The notes beneath the pieces were generated by a model, which did not search any database, was not told where the DNA came from, and saw nothing but the letters and a program-made list of their open reading frames with translations. Source: Bufo bufo (Eukaryota > Chordata > Amphibia > Anura > Bufonidae). From it: a stretch of DNA of 64,000 nucleotides. The position numbers were made by a program, and so were the translations under genes. The stretch is taken from assembly GCF_905171765.1 (NCBI RefSeq), contig NC_053392.1:413550787-413614786 (forward strand), in the 5' to 3' direction. This document shows positions 1 to 9,507 of this stretch, in pieces (positions within the stretch are counted from its first letter, which is position 1; the number at the start of each line of letters is the position of its first letter).

Positions 1-289
1 TGAGGGTGACGAGGTGACCTGCAACCTCCGCTGGATCCATGTGGGTTCCACTAATATGTAACGCACCTAGTTGATCAGTTAGGATCTCAACTGCGGAAGC
101 AATGGACATCCACTATTATCCCACCGCCCTTGTTTTTGGCTGTGGGATTCGCGGTTACTCAGTATGTACCCCAGGCGTCTCTCTCAGTCTTGGGCGGAGA
201 GTTTGGGGTAACAAAATCATTTACCGCTATCCATCTAATTAGTTACTGCTGGAAAGGAAGGTCCCCCAGTATTACAGGAGTCATAGGTT
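1..289. other. unannotated sequence
   Basis: I see no coding frame, repeat unit or transposon end that I can name here. It leads directly into the minisatellite that follows. Confidence 0.4.
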
Positions 290-944
290 AGTATAAGCTT
301 GTGCACAGTTCAGAGTTAGTATATAGTATGCCCTCAGTTTAGTATATAGTATGTCATAGGTTCAGGGTTAGTATATAGCATGTCCTCAGTTTAGTATGTA
401 GTATGCAGTAGGTTCAGAGTGAGTATAGCATGTCCTCAGTTTAGTATATAATATGCAGCAGGTTCAGAGTCAGTATAGCATGTCCTCAGTTTAGTATATA
501 ATATGCAGCAGGTTCAGAGTTATTATAGCATGTCCTCAGTTTAGTATATAATATGCAGCAGGTTCAGAGTTAGTATAGCATGTGCTCAGTTTAGTATATA
601 ATATGCAGCAGGTTCAGAGTTAGTATAGCATGTCCTCAGTTTAGTATATAATATGCAGCAGGTTCAGAGTTATTATAGCATGTCCTCAGTTTAGTATATA
701 ATATGCAGCAGGTTCAGAGTTAGTATAGCATGTGCTCAGTTTAGTATATAATATGAAGCAGGTTCAGAGTTATTATAGCATGTCCTCAGTTTAGTATATA
801 ATATGCAGTAGGTTCAGAGTTAGTATAGCATGTGCTCAGTTTAGTATATAATATGCAGCAGGTTCAGAGTTAGTATAGCATGTCCTCAGTTTAGTATATA
901 ATATGCAGTAGGTTCAGAGTTTGTATAGCATGTCCTGAGTTCAG
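290..944. repeat. 50-bp minisatellite, about 12 copies
   Basis: The phrase tgtcctcagtttagtatata recurs every 50 bases (for example at 481, 531 and 681), each time followed by an atgcagcaggttcagagt block. Units differ by point changes (cctc/gctc, tagtat/tattat) and some changes alternate between neighbouring units, suggesting a higher-order 100-150 bp pattern. The first units (290-420) are more diverged and of different length. Confidence 0.9.
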
Positions 945-945
945 A

Positions 946-2185
946 GTTGGTTTGGGAATATCGCCTCACACCAGCAGGAACCACCCCACTCTGAGTTCCA
1001 GGACCTTAATCAGAGCAGGTAACAGGCATATACTTGCGGTTAGTTGGTCCTGGCTAGGAAGCCAGCAGTGGGGAAGCCAGTGGCAAGAAGGTAGGCAGTC
1101 CTTCACAATGTTGTTAGGGATCCAGGTCTGGATATGTGGACAGAGTCCTCAGATACAATGGAGCTAGCAGGGTGCGCACTCCATTAGTGGAACACCCTGC
1201 TTAGCACCTGTCTTCTATTTAAGGCCCGGAGGTAAGTGGGCGGAGTCACAGGGAGCCGCTGCGATCCAGGCTGTACTGTTACAGGAGTCTGTGGAGACAG
1301 AAGTAAGCAGGCACCAGCCAGAGATATGTTGGCCTCCTCCTGACATGCAGCTTGATAGCCCTGGCTGCTAGCTATGACCAGGAGGCCAGTGAGGAACCCT
1401 AGCCTGCCTGAAGATCAAGAGAGCCTTAGTTAGCTCAGAAATCACCCCAGTAGAAGGACAGAACCTCCTGGGAGAAACCTACAGTCATTCTCAAGCCAAG
1501 TAAGGATATTTCCAGCCAAGATAAGTACATTAATAGGCAGAGGAACTATAAAGCAAAGCAAGGATTTATACGGGAGGAAGATATATATTTTACCAAGGAT
1601 TTAAGCCACCATTTAGGCATCCGGACCTTGGGATAGAAACCAGACAGGAGTTCTAAAAGAACAGCGTACACTATTTCTGAGGAAAGGTACAACCTGATTC
1701 TGAGTGTGTTTGCCCTCTGAGTATCTTGCATGATCAATACCTGCCATCTTGTGGAATAAGCCTGCTTGTGAAGCTTGTGACCTAAAGGACTGTATTACTA
1801 TCTTGATGAACAAAGTTGGACTGTTCAAGTAAAGCAACGTTTGGTTCACTATACCACCTGTGTACCTCACTTATTCCAACTATAAATCGGTGTGCCACCG
1901 TTACAGGCACTGGCGTCACGAATCCAAAAGGGACCTTGCCCCAGGCACACAAAATACCAGTAACATCCAGGGCACCTCATCCACCATCAGGCCTGGTCCC
2001 TACATACCGAGTGTGCCCCAGAGGAACTGTGTCTACCTCTCCTTCACTTCCGCATGCCTGCCCAGGGTTCTCCAATACAGTGAGCAACCCTCGATTGCCA
2101 ATAACCGTGACCTCACTTCGCTATACCCTGCAGGTCTGGCGTGCTGCACATACCACCACGTTAACATCCCCTAGCAACTGAAAAA
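946..2185 (+). other. unclassified retroelement-like (possible LTR) sequence
   Basis: No protein domain is visible. A TATA-like tatttaa at 1216-1222 followed by a GC-rich stretch, and a late block at about 1810-1930 (ttcaagtaaagcaacg, then gttacaggcactggcgtcac), resemble promoter and 3' parts of an LTR. I could not find matching ends or a target-site duplication, so this is only a suggestion. The overlapping short frames at 1816-2181 are Ser/Thr/Pro-rich and have no recognisable motif. Confidence 0.25.
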
Positions 2186-2189
2186 TGTG

Positions 2190-2732
2190 TACACTGCCGA
2201 GCATGTCATTTTCCCTCCACCACTGCGTGATGCCTGCCGCTGCTTTTATTAACCCGTGCCCTGCTAGTGGGTTCCTCACAGGTAGTATCCTGAGCAGCAC
2301 ATCTCCCACTGCTTCCAACCTGCTGTCTCACTGGCACCCTGCTGTCTAACAGGCATCACTGCCACCCTGCTGTCTCACAGGCATGCTGCCACCCTCACCC
2401 CTGATGATAACAATGCCCCCTTTTCACCTGGCTCCCAAGTGCGATCGACTACATCGTCATCTACATTGGTTTGTTCCTCACTAATGTCCCCCTCACCTGA
2501 CTATTGCACACGTCTCTGACCTCTTGCAACATGTGCTCCCATCTGACTGTTATTATCGGTAGTTGCACACTCAGAGGAGTCCGCAGCGGACCTCTCCTCC
2601 AAGTTTGTGTTGGCCTGTAACTGCTGACTTTCCTCACAAAGCTCATCCTTGCGAAAAAACGATGCAGAGCTGGCGGCATTCCTTACTTGGCCAGCAGAAG
2701 GAAGCAAGAGGCAGGTTCAGGGCAGGTGTGGG
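2190..2732 (-). pseudogene. fragment of an unidentified minus-strand ORF, part 1
   Basis: On the minus strand, 2501-2707 reads a polar, Gln/Glu/Ser-rich segment (DELCEESQQLQ, NLEERSAADSSECATT). It ends where the hAT element at 2733 begins, and a similarly polar minus-strand frame resumes beyond that element at 5047. I read the two as one broken ORF of unknown identity. The same interval holds short degenerate repeats of ccaccctgctgtctcacagg (about 2310-2400). Confidence 0.3.
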
Positions 2733-2859
2733 CAGTGGCGTACCTACCATATAGGCAGATCACGCAGCTGCTATGGGGCCTGTGAGGAAGAGGGGCCCGC
2801 AGTGGAGAATAGGCCCCACCCCCTAATTGCTCCTGTCTATCTTTCTAAAGCTAATGGAC

Positions 2860-3078
2860 CTTTCATGATGTCATCACAGGTCCTGTAAGGGAACTGTAAA
2901 GTGTAGTTCCTAGGTTAGAACAGTGCATCTGCCAGGACCTGTGATGACATCATCTTCAACATCACAGGTCCTGCAGGATCTAGAAAAGGAACTGCACCAA
3001 AAATGGTGTAGTTCCTAGGTTTGAAAGGTACATCTGCCAGGACCTGTGATGACATCATCACAGGTCCTTCAACCACTA
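2860..3078. repeat. tandem palindromic repeat around AGGACCTGTGATGACATCAT
   Basis: The 20-base word aggacctgtgatgacatcat and its complement alternate at about 2866, 2933, 2959 and 3039-3067, separated by a repeated gtagttcctaggtt segment. A related inverted pair (aggacctgtggtgacatcac) occurs in the fold-back MITE near 8700-8805, so the motif is shared between different elements. Confidence 0.75.
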
Positions 3079-3221
3079 ACAGCAAGTATTAGAAGTTCAG
3101 AATCAGCTCTCCATTGATCCATACAAACTGGAATGGAATGGTAAGAGGAGGTCCTCCACTTCTCATCATTTACCGTCCCTCCATGCCCTGTTTTTACTCA
3201 TTGCTCACTCATATATAATAC

Positions 3222-3351
3222 TTCAGACAGTTACAGTGACCACTACGTCATGTACCTCACACACAGTAACCATAATGTATAACTGACCACATATTTCTAT
3301 AAACACTGCATCTACAGTATTATACTTTGTATGTCTCACATCAATACACTG

Positions 3352-3412
<61 letters not shown>

Positions 3413-3465
3413 TACATACAGACACAGCATATATTACACAGTATTATAGATGCAATATGTACAGA
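3222..3465. repeat. 67-bp satellite, left part, with TA and CA microsatellites
   Basis: Contains diverged copies of the satellite also found at 4366-4885 (cactgcatct...attatactttgtat...ctcacatcaatacactg) interrupted by (TA)n at about 3357-3390 and (CA)n at about 3391-3411. The 83-codon minus-strand reading frame over the microsatellite is a by-product of the repeats. Confidence 0.8.
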
Positions 3466-3467
3466 TA

Positions 3468-4363
3468 CACTCACCTAAAGAATTATTAGGAACACCATAC
3501 TAATACGGTGTTGGACCCCCTTTTGCCTTCAGAACTGCCTTAATTCTACGTGGCATTGATTCAACAAGGTGCTGATAGCATTCTTTAGAAATGTTGTCCC
3601 ATATTGATAGGATAGCATCTTGAAGTTGATGGAGATTTGAGGGATGCACATCCAGGGCACGAAGCTCCCGTTCCACCACATTCCAAATATGCTCTATTGG
3701 GTTGAGATCTGGTGACTGTGCGGGCCATTTTACTACAGTGAACTCATTGTCATGTTCAAGAAACCATTTTTCCAGTCTTCAACAGTCCAATTTTGGTGAG
3801 CTCGTGCAAATTGTAGCCTCTTTTTCCTATTTGTAGTGGAGATGAGTGGTACCCGGTGGGGTCTTCTGCTGTTGTAGCCCATCCGCCTCAAGGTTGTGCG
3901 TGTTGTGGCTTCACAAATGCTTTGCTGCATACCTCAGTTGTAACGAGTGGTTATTTCAGTCAACGTTGCTCTTCTATCAGCTTGAATCAGTCGGCCCATT
4001 CTCCTCTGACCTATAGCATCAACAAGGCATTTTCGCCCACAGGACTGCCGCATACTGGATGTTTTTCCCTTTTCACACCATTCTTTGTAAACCCTAGAAA
4101 TGGTTGTGCGTGAAAATCCCAGTAACTGAGCAGATTGTGAAATACTCAGACCGGCCCGTCTGGCACCAACAACCATGCCACGCTCAAAATTGCTTAAATC
4201 ACCTTTCTTTCCCATTCTGACATTCAGTTTGGAGTTCAGGAGATTGTCTTGACCAGGACCACAACCCTACATGCATTGAAGCAACTGCCATGTGAATGGT
4301 TGACTAGATAATCGCATTAATGAGAAATAGAACAGGTGTTCCTAATAATTCTTTAGGTGAGTG
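3468..4363 (-). mobile_element. Tc1-type DNA transposon, internally deleted
   Basis: Inverted termini CACTCACCTAAAGAATTATT are near identical at both ends and flanked by the TA dinucleotide (3466-3467, 4364-4365) typical of Tc1/mariner insertion. The element is 896 bp, shorter than the usual roughly 1.3-1.6 kb, because the middle of the transposase gene is missing. It sits inside a satellite array that continues on both sides, so the insertion is younger than the array. Confidence 0.95.
3500..4215 (-). pseudogene. Tc1 transposase, catalytic core deleted
   Basis: Reading from the ATG at 4215 on the minus strand, the N-terminal part (MGKKGDLSNFERGMVVGARR) carries the paired helix-turn-helix DNA-binding region, with LGFSRTTISRVYKEW as a recognition helix. 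A frame change near 3931 leads into NRKKRLQFARAHQNWTVEDW. There the gene jumps directly to the C-terminal part that includes WPAQSPDLNPIEHIWN. The segment with the first two catalytic Asp residues is gone, so no active enzyme can be made. The C-terminal stop is at 3500-3502. Identification is by the conserved SPDLNPIE motif and the termini. Confidence 0.93.
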
Positions 4364-4365
4364 TA

Positions 4366-4885
4366 TATAGTATATCCAGCAGTGTACTGATATGTGAGGT
4401 ACAAGGTATAATAGATGCAGTGTGTACAGATATATAGTATATACAGCAGTAGACTGATATGTGAGGTACGAGCTGTAATTTATACCTCATACCTTACGTC
4501 AATACACTGCTGTATTTACTATATACCTTGCACACACTGCATCTATTATACCTTGTATCTCACATATCAGTACACTGCTGTATATACAATATATCTGTAC
4601 ACACTGCATCTATTATACCTCGTACCTCACATATTACAATACATATTATATTAACACATATTATAATATATGCAGTGTGTACAGGTATATAGTATATACA
4701 GTAGTATATACTATATACCTGTACACACTGCATATATTATACCCTGAACCTCACATATCAGTACACTACGGTATATACTATATACCTGTACACACTGCAT
4801 ATATTATATGTCATACCTCACATAATAGTACACTGCTGTATATACTATACATCTGTACACACTGTATCTATTATACCTCTTTTGT
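4366..4885. repeat. 67-bp satellite, right part, both orientations
   Basis: The phrase cacactgcatctattatacc recurs at a 67-base spacing (4533, 4600 and again further right), with tatatactatatacctgta and ctcacatatcagtacactgc in each unit. Units at 4366-4480 are inverted relative to those after 4500. It continues the array seen left of the Tc1 element. Confidence 0.85.
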
Positions 4886-5046
4886 GTGCCAGGGTTGTTT
4901 TGTAATCCCAATCCGGCCCTGATGGCATAAATTATAAAACGCAGCAGCAAGCATAGTTCATGGAACATAGAGAGAGGCCTGGAATGGGTAGTGGGAGGGG
5001 CTAAAAAAGGGGAATGGGGGCCCAATGATATCTATGTACGCCCCTG

Positions 5047-5390
5047 GGTAGAGGCAGTACCTGGGCCATGCCAAATAAGCGCAGTGTCAGACGGGCCCAC
5101 TGATTCATGGCTGTGTGTCACCTGAGATAATGTTGAAGAGTGAGTCAACCATTCGAGTAGAGCTGGATTGTTGTTCAAAACATGACTGCTGAATGACAGT
5201 GGCAGCTCTGGCCTGTTGCTGCGGCTGCTACTATCACCATCCCTTCTGCTGCTACCTGTGCTGGCTACAGCAATATTTTTTCCATTGCTCGTTCCTTTGG
5301 AGGGCCCAGGCAACTGTCTACTGGATATAGTGTAATGTAACAGATTAAGTATGAATGGCGCAGCAGATGAACAAGATAAACAAGGCAATA
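5047..5390 (-). pseudogene. fragment of an unidentified minus-strand ORF, part 2
   Basis: An open minus-strand frame of about 118 codons, rich in Ser, Pro and Asn (SRRDGDSSSRSNRPELPLSF, HVLNNNPALLEWL). It stops near the hAT boundary at 5046 and appears to be the other side of the frame at 2190-2732. I do not recognise a domain. Confidence 0.3.
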
Positions 5391-5393
5391 TAT
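5337..5393. repeat. 57-bp direct repeat, copy 1 of 2
   Basis: aacagattaagtatgaatgg and the following ggcaatatatt block recur at 7325-7389, with similar spacing. The two copies bracket the fold-back and the LTR-like sequence between them, so they may mark a duplication produced by an insertion or recombination. Confidence 0.7.
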
Positions 5394-5965
5394 TAGACTA
5401 ATGTAATAGAAGGTAATAGGAATAGCTCACTCCTATGTGACAGGGCACAGGTGCTCTAGTCCAAATAACTGTATCACCCGTACAGAGAAAAATATTGGAA
5501 ATAAAAAGATAATACGGACTGGCACTCTGTATGCGTAGATACAAATGAAAATATACAATATAAAGTGATCACACTAATTTAATATCCAAATTAAATAGAA
5601 TAAAAACTCAATATAAAATAACAATAAAATCACAGGAAAAGACACATGTGTACGACAGATTGTAAAGCCTTGTGATAGCGGATAAATGAGGGTCTGTGTT
5701 TGGAATCAAACAATCAAAGTGCAAAAATATCCAAGTTCTTTTAAAAATGGATAAAGTACTTTCTTGAACAGTGAAATATAGCAGGTCTTTGTGTTGTTCC
5801 TCTAATCAAGATAAGATGCACTTAATTTAGATGGATGGATGTTGTTTGATCATATGTTTGTAACTGACAACTTACAAACCAATAGTCCTCAGTGGGGGTA
5901 AGTAGTCCTGTATTTCGTTGCTGCTAAATGTCCGGACCCGATTACTGCAAGTAATAGCGAGTAGA
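5394..5965. other. unclassified AT-rich sequence
   Basis: No coding frame. It contains a 'ggcactctgtatgcgtagat' type phrase followed by AT-rich sequence that resembles in style the sequences at 55.8 kb and 63.1 kb. Those may be non-coding ends of PLEs, but I cannot demonstrate homology by eye. Confidence 0.3.
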
Positions 5966-6678
5966 GTGCTGATTTGCACTATATAAAACAATGCACGGGT
6001 CTTACCTTCTCCTCAGTAGGTAGCGGTGTAGTGTATCCGACATTACGGCCTTACAAACCCGGTGGGGAAGTCGCTGCTGTGTATGTTATCTCCAGCTTAT
6101 TCAAGCAGACGCATGCGTGTCACGTGGTCTGTGACGAGATTCTGGCTTGTGATTCACAGCAAAATATCGCGGGAACTGATGCCGAAGTTTGGATACGGAA
6201 ATTATTATTCTGTTTGGAGCGCTCCAGTTATTTGAAAATTTTTGCCGATTTTTATGATCGTCCGTGTAGAGGCCTCTTTCTTTTAGTCCAGTGGGAGTTC
6301 TAAGCTGTTCACGCTGTTCTAAGCTGATGGCGTGAACAGCTTAGAACTCCCACCGGACTAAAAGAAAGAGGCCTCTACACGGACGATCATAAAAATCGGC
6401 TAAAATTTTCTAATAACTGGAGCGCTCCAAACAGAATAATAATTTCTGTATCCAAACTTCGGCATCAGTTCCCGCGATATCTTGCTGTGAGTCACAAGCC
6501 AGAATCTCGTCACAGACCACGTGACACGCCGGCGTCTGCTTGAATAAGCTGGAGATAACATACACAGCAGCAACTTCACCACCGAGTATGTAAGGCCGTA
6601 ATTTCGGATACACTACACCGCTACCTACTGAGGAGAAGGTAAGACCCGTGCATTGTTTTATATAGTGCAAATCAGCAC
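5966..6678. mobile_element. 713-bp fold-back element
   Basis: The left arm 5966-6314 and right arm 6330-6678 are near-perfect inverted copies about 349 bases long, meeting at a loop of about 15 bases centred on 6322. The outer tips are gtgctgatttgcac and its complement. Both arms carry similar reading frames, which is why mirrored ORFs appear on each strand. I could not settle the target duplication, so the superfamily is open. Confidence 0.9.
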
Positions 6679-7324
6679 AAATTTGACGCACAGTACGTTT
6701 ATTTCATGTTCGGGTGTGAGAGGAAAACACCACACCGAACATAGGAGGGAAAGGGGTGAGGGAATAAGGCCTGGAAACTAGGGGAAAGGAGGTGGACACC
6801 TCCTAGTAAAACCCTAATCACAGTCCTGACTAACTACCAGTATGAACAGACTCCAGAGGTAGGTAAGTTCATACACCGGAATACCTAGTGTCCTAACTCA
6901 CCCTATAGGACCCTGGTACTAATGTCAGGACTGAGACAACCTGTCCCTCCAAAAGGAAGGACAAAGAGGAGTCTACCTCAGGCCTTAATACAAATGACAG
7001 AGAAATGCAACACACAAAATAACCCAAACAACATACAAAAGGGAAAGAGAACACTTAACTTCAAATGGCTATGGCAGCACCAGGAACTCAGCCAAGATCC
7101 ACACACCAGCTATCCACAACTCCAAAAGAAGCTATAAACCGTATAGCATAGTGGGAGAAACAACACTAAATAGAGAAGGTTAAATGACCATAATAGCCAT
7201 ACCTGGGGAAAGAAACTGTGGCAAGCACCAGAAACAACACAGACATAATTTGATCCAAACAGAAAACATGTCAGATCAAACCACGTGTTGCCAGTCTCAC
7301 CGATCTCCTGCCACCTGTCGCGGG
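6679..7324. other. LTR-like unclassified sequence
   Basis: It begins just past the fold-back with gtgtgagaggaaaacaccacac and ends with ccacctgtcgcgggaatgaa before the second direct repeat. The purine-rich composition resembles anuran gypsy LTRs, but ends and target duplications could not be defined. No coding domain is visible. Confidence 0.25.
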
Positions 7325-7389
7325 AATGAACAGATTAAGTATGAATGGCGCAGTGGGTGAACAAAATAAATGTGGCAATATATTTGACT
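7325..7389. repeat. 57-bp direct repeat, copy 2 of 2
   Basis: Second copy of the sequence at 5337-5393, with about a dozen differences. It lies immediately outside the left end of the Harbinger-type element. Confidence 0.7.
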
Positions 7390-8007
7390 GCCTGTTAAGA
7401 CTAAGGCTACTTTCACGTTTAACGGATCCGTTTAAAACAGATCTGTCTCAAAAATTACAAAATGGGGGCCTTTTAAATGGATCTGCTCAAACGGATCCAC
7501 CTGTAAATCGAATCCGTTCATTGCGTTTGCTTCTGTTTTTGCTTCCGTTTAGCGGATCAGTTTGTAAAGAAAATGTATATTTCAAAGAGTCCACCCACTT
7601 TGAAAGTGTATACCTCAACTCAGGTAGTGTATTTTGGAATCATGTTTGTTCCTCAGCGGGCAGAGTGATTTTGCCGGAAAACGTTTTGTAATTTTTTATA
7701 TTTGATCTTTTTGTCTACTTTTTTATTGTCAGCCAACATGAATCTGTGCGTCCATCAGTGAGTCCCGTTGCATCACCAGCATTATTGGACCATCTGTACC
7801 CCTGCCATAGCCTGTCAAACTACTATAACATAGCTAAAGCCTGGCCATAAACAAAAACACTGTTTGGCGGAATCCTCCGCTTAGCAGTGTGTTATTGTCA
7901 TCCCTTGTTCTGCGTGATCCTGTGCAGGGCAAGGAAGAGCATCGCAGCTTGAACTGCTGAGTTCTTTGGCTGGGTGCAGGTCCTTCATCGGCTCTGTTCC
8001 ATAACAG

Positions 8008-8170
8008 CATCATTTTCCTTTCCTGTCCTTTGTGATAATGACGATACTTTATATGACAGCTTTATCAGTGCTAAAGAGCGAAAATTAAATTTTGCGCTCT
8101 GTAGTAACTGAATTGTTGATGAGGCTGATTCACATGTACCGTGACTACCACAAGGGTTCATGTGGATCAT
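8008..8170. repeat. 160-bp tandem duplication, first copy
   Basis: The block running from ttcctttcctgtcc through gctaaagagcg, ttttgcgctctgtagtaact and acaagggttcatgtggat is repeated directly downstream. The second copy begins at about 8173 and is interrupted by the MITE at 8208, finishing at 9154-9272. The uninterrupted first copy reveals the pre-insertion target. Confidence 0.85.
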
Positions 8171-8207
8171 GTCCCTTTCCTGTCCCTTGTGATAATGACA
8201 ATACTTT

Positions 8208-9153
8208 GGCCCCTTTCACACAGGCGAGTATTTCGCGCGGATGTGATGCGTGAGTTGAACACATTGCACCCGCACTGAATCCAGACCCATTCATTTCTAT
8301 GGGGCTGTTCACATGAGCAGTATTTTTCACGCATCACTTATGCGTTGCGTGAAAATCGCAGCATGCTCTATTTTGTGTGTTTTTCACGTAACGCAGGCCC
8401 CATAGAAATGAATGGGGTTGCGTGAAAATCGCAAGCATCCACAAGCAAGTGCGGATGCGGTGCGATTTTCACGCACGGTTGCTAGGAGACGATCGGGATG
8501 GATACCCGATCATTATAATTTTCCCTTATAACATGGTTATAAGGGAAAATAATAGCATTCTGAATACAGAATGCATAGTACAATAGCGCTGAAGGGGTTA
8601 ATTTAAAAAAAAAAAAAAATTTAACTTACCTTAATCCACTTGCTCGCGCAGCCCGGCATCTCTTCTGTCTGTCTTCTGTGCTTTGTGCAGGAACAGGACC
8701 TGTGGTGACATCACTCCGGTCATCACATGATCTTTTACCATGGTGATGGATCATGTGATGGACCATACGATGACCGGAGTGACGTCACCACAGGTCCTGT
8801 TCCTGCACACAGCACAGAAGACAGACAGACTGCGTGATCAAGTGGATTAAGGTGAGTTAAATAATTTTTAATTTTTTTTTAACCCCTCCAGCGCTATTTT
8901 ACTATGCATTCTGTATTCAGAATGCTATTATTTTCCCTTATAACCATGCTATAAGGGAAAATAATACAATCTACAGAACACTGATCCCAAGCCCGAACTT
9001 CTGTGAAGAAGTTCTGGTTTGGGTACCAAACATGCCGATTTTTCTCACGCGAGTGCAAAACGCATTACAATGTTTTGCACTCGCGCGGAAAAATCACGCA
9101 TGTTCCCGCAACGCACCCGCACATTTTCCCACAATGCCCGTGTGAAAGAGGCC
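8208..9153. mobile_element. 946-bp fold-back MITE with GGCC termini
   Basis: Ends GGCCCCTTTCACAC and GTGTGAAAGAGGCC are inverted and flanked by TTT on both sides. Comparison with the intact repeat copy at 8035-8050 shows that TTT was duplicated on insertion. Almost the whole element folds on itself: the ttcccttataac/gttataagggaa pairs and the caggacctgtggtgac pairs surround a centre near 8740. A half copy of the same family is at 59,163. Confidence 0.88.
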
Positions 9154-9271
9154 TTTATGTGACAGCTTTGTCAGTGCTAAAGAGCGAAAATAAAATTTTG
9201 CGCTCTCTAGTAACTGAATTGTTGATGAGGCTGATTCACGTGTACCGTGACTCCCACAAGGGTTCATGTGG

Positions 9272-9505
9272 ATTTACAATTGCTTGACTGATGAACAAGC
9301 ATTTGCTTGTTCATGTGCGAATCAGCCGGAATATCCCCCCTGTCTTTTGTGGAGCGATAAAAAGGACAGGCCACAGGAAAAGTTGAGGTGGTATTTGAGG
9401 GGTGTGGAGAGTGGATGGGTCAGAATTGGAATGTTCCCAAGCATGTGTTGAGGAGGTAGAAATTGGAAGCGTTATAGTGAGGAGAAGGCGTTGAAGAAAA
9501 GGAAG
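9272..9505. other. non-coding element interior with small hairpin
   Basis: Interior of the Harbinger-type element between the repeat copy and the MADF gene. tgaacaagcatttgcttgttca near 9291-9312 is a near-perfect hairpin. I see no conserved domain in the short frame at 9266-9451. Confidence 0.4.
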
Positions 9506-9507
9506 AT

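Larger units (their letters stand above)
2733..5046. mobile_element. non-autonomous hAT element
   Basis: The left end CAGTGGCGTACCTA matches the reverse complement of the right end (CAGGGGCGTACATA), a hAT-style CAG..CTG terminus. The 8-base flanks ggtgtggg (2725-2732) and ggtagagg (5047-5054) agree at 6 of 8 positions, as expected of an aged 8-bp hAT target duplication. Inside are palindromic repeats, a 67-bp satellite and a Tc1 transposon, but no transposase. The flanking minus-strand ORF fragments would be contiguous without it. Confidence 0.7.

Noticed and set aside
3223..3474. 83-codon minus-strand ORF
   Set aside because: It reads through (TA)n and (CA)n microsatellites and diverged satellite units.
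5974..6691. Two ORFs of about 100 codons with similar proteins on opposite strands
   Set aside because: They are mirror images in the arms of a palindrome, with no recognised domain.
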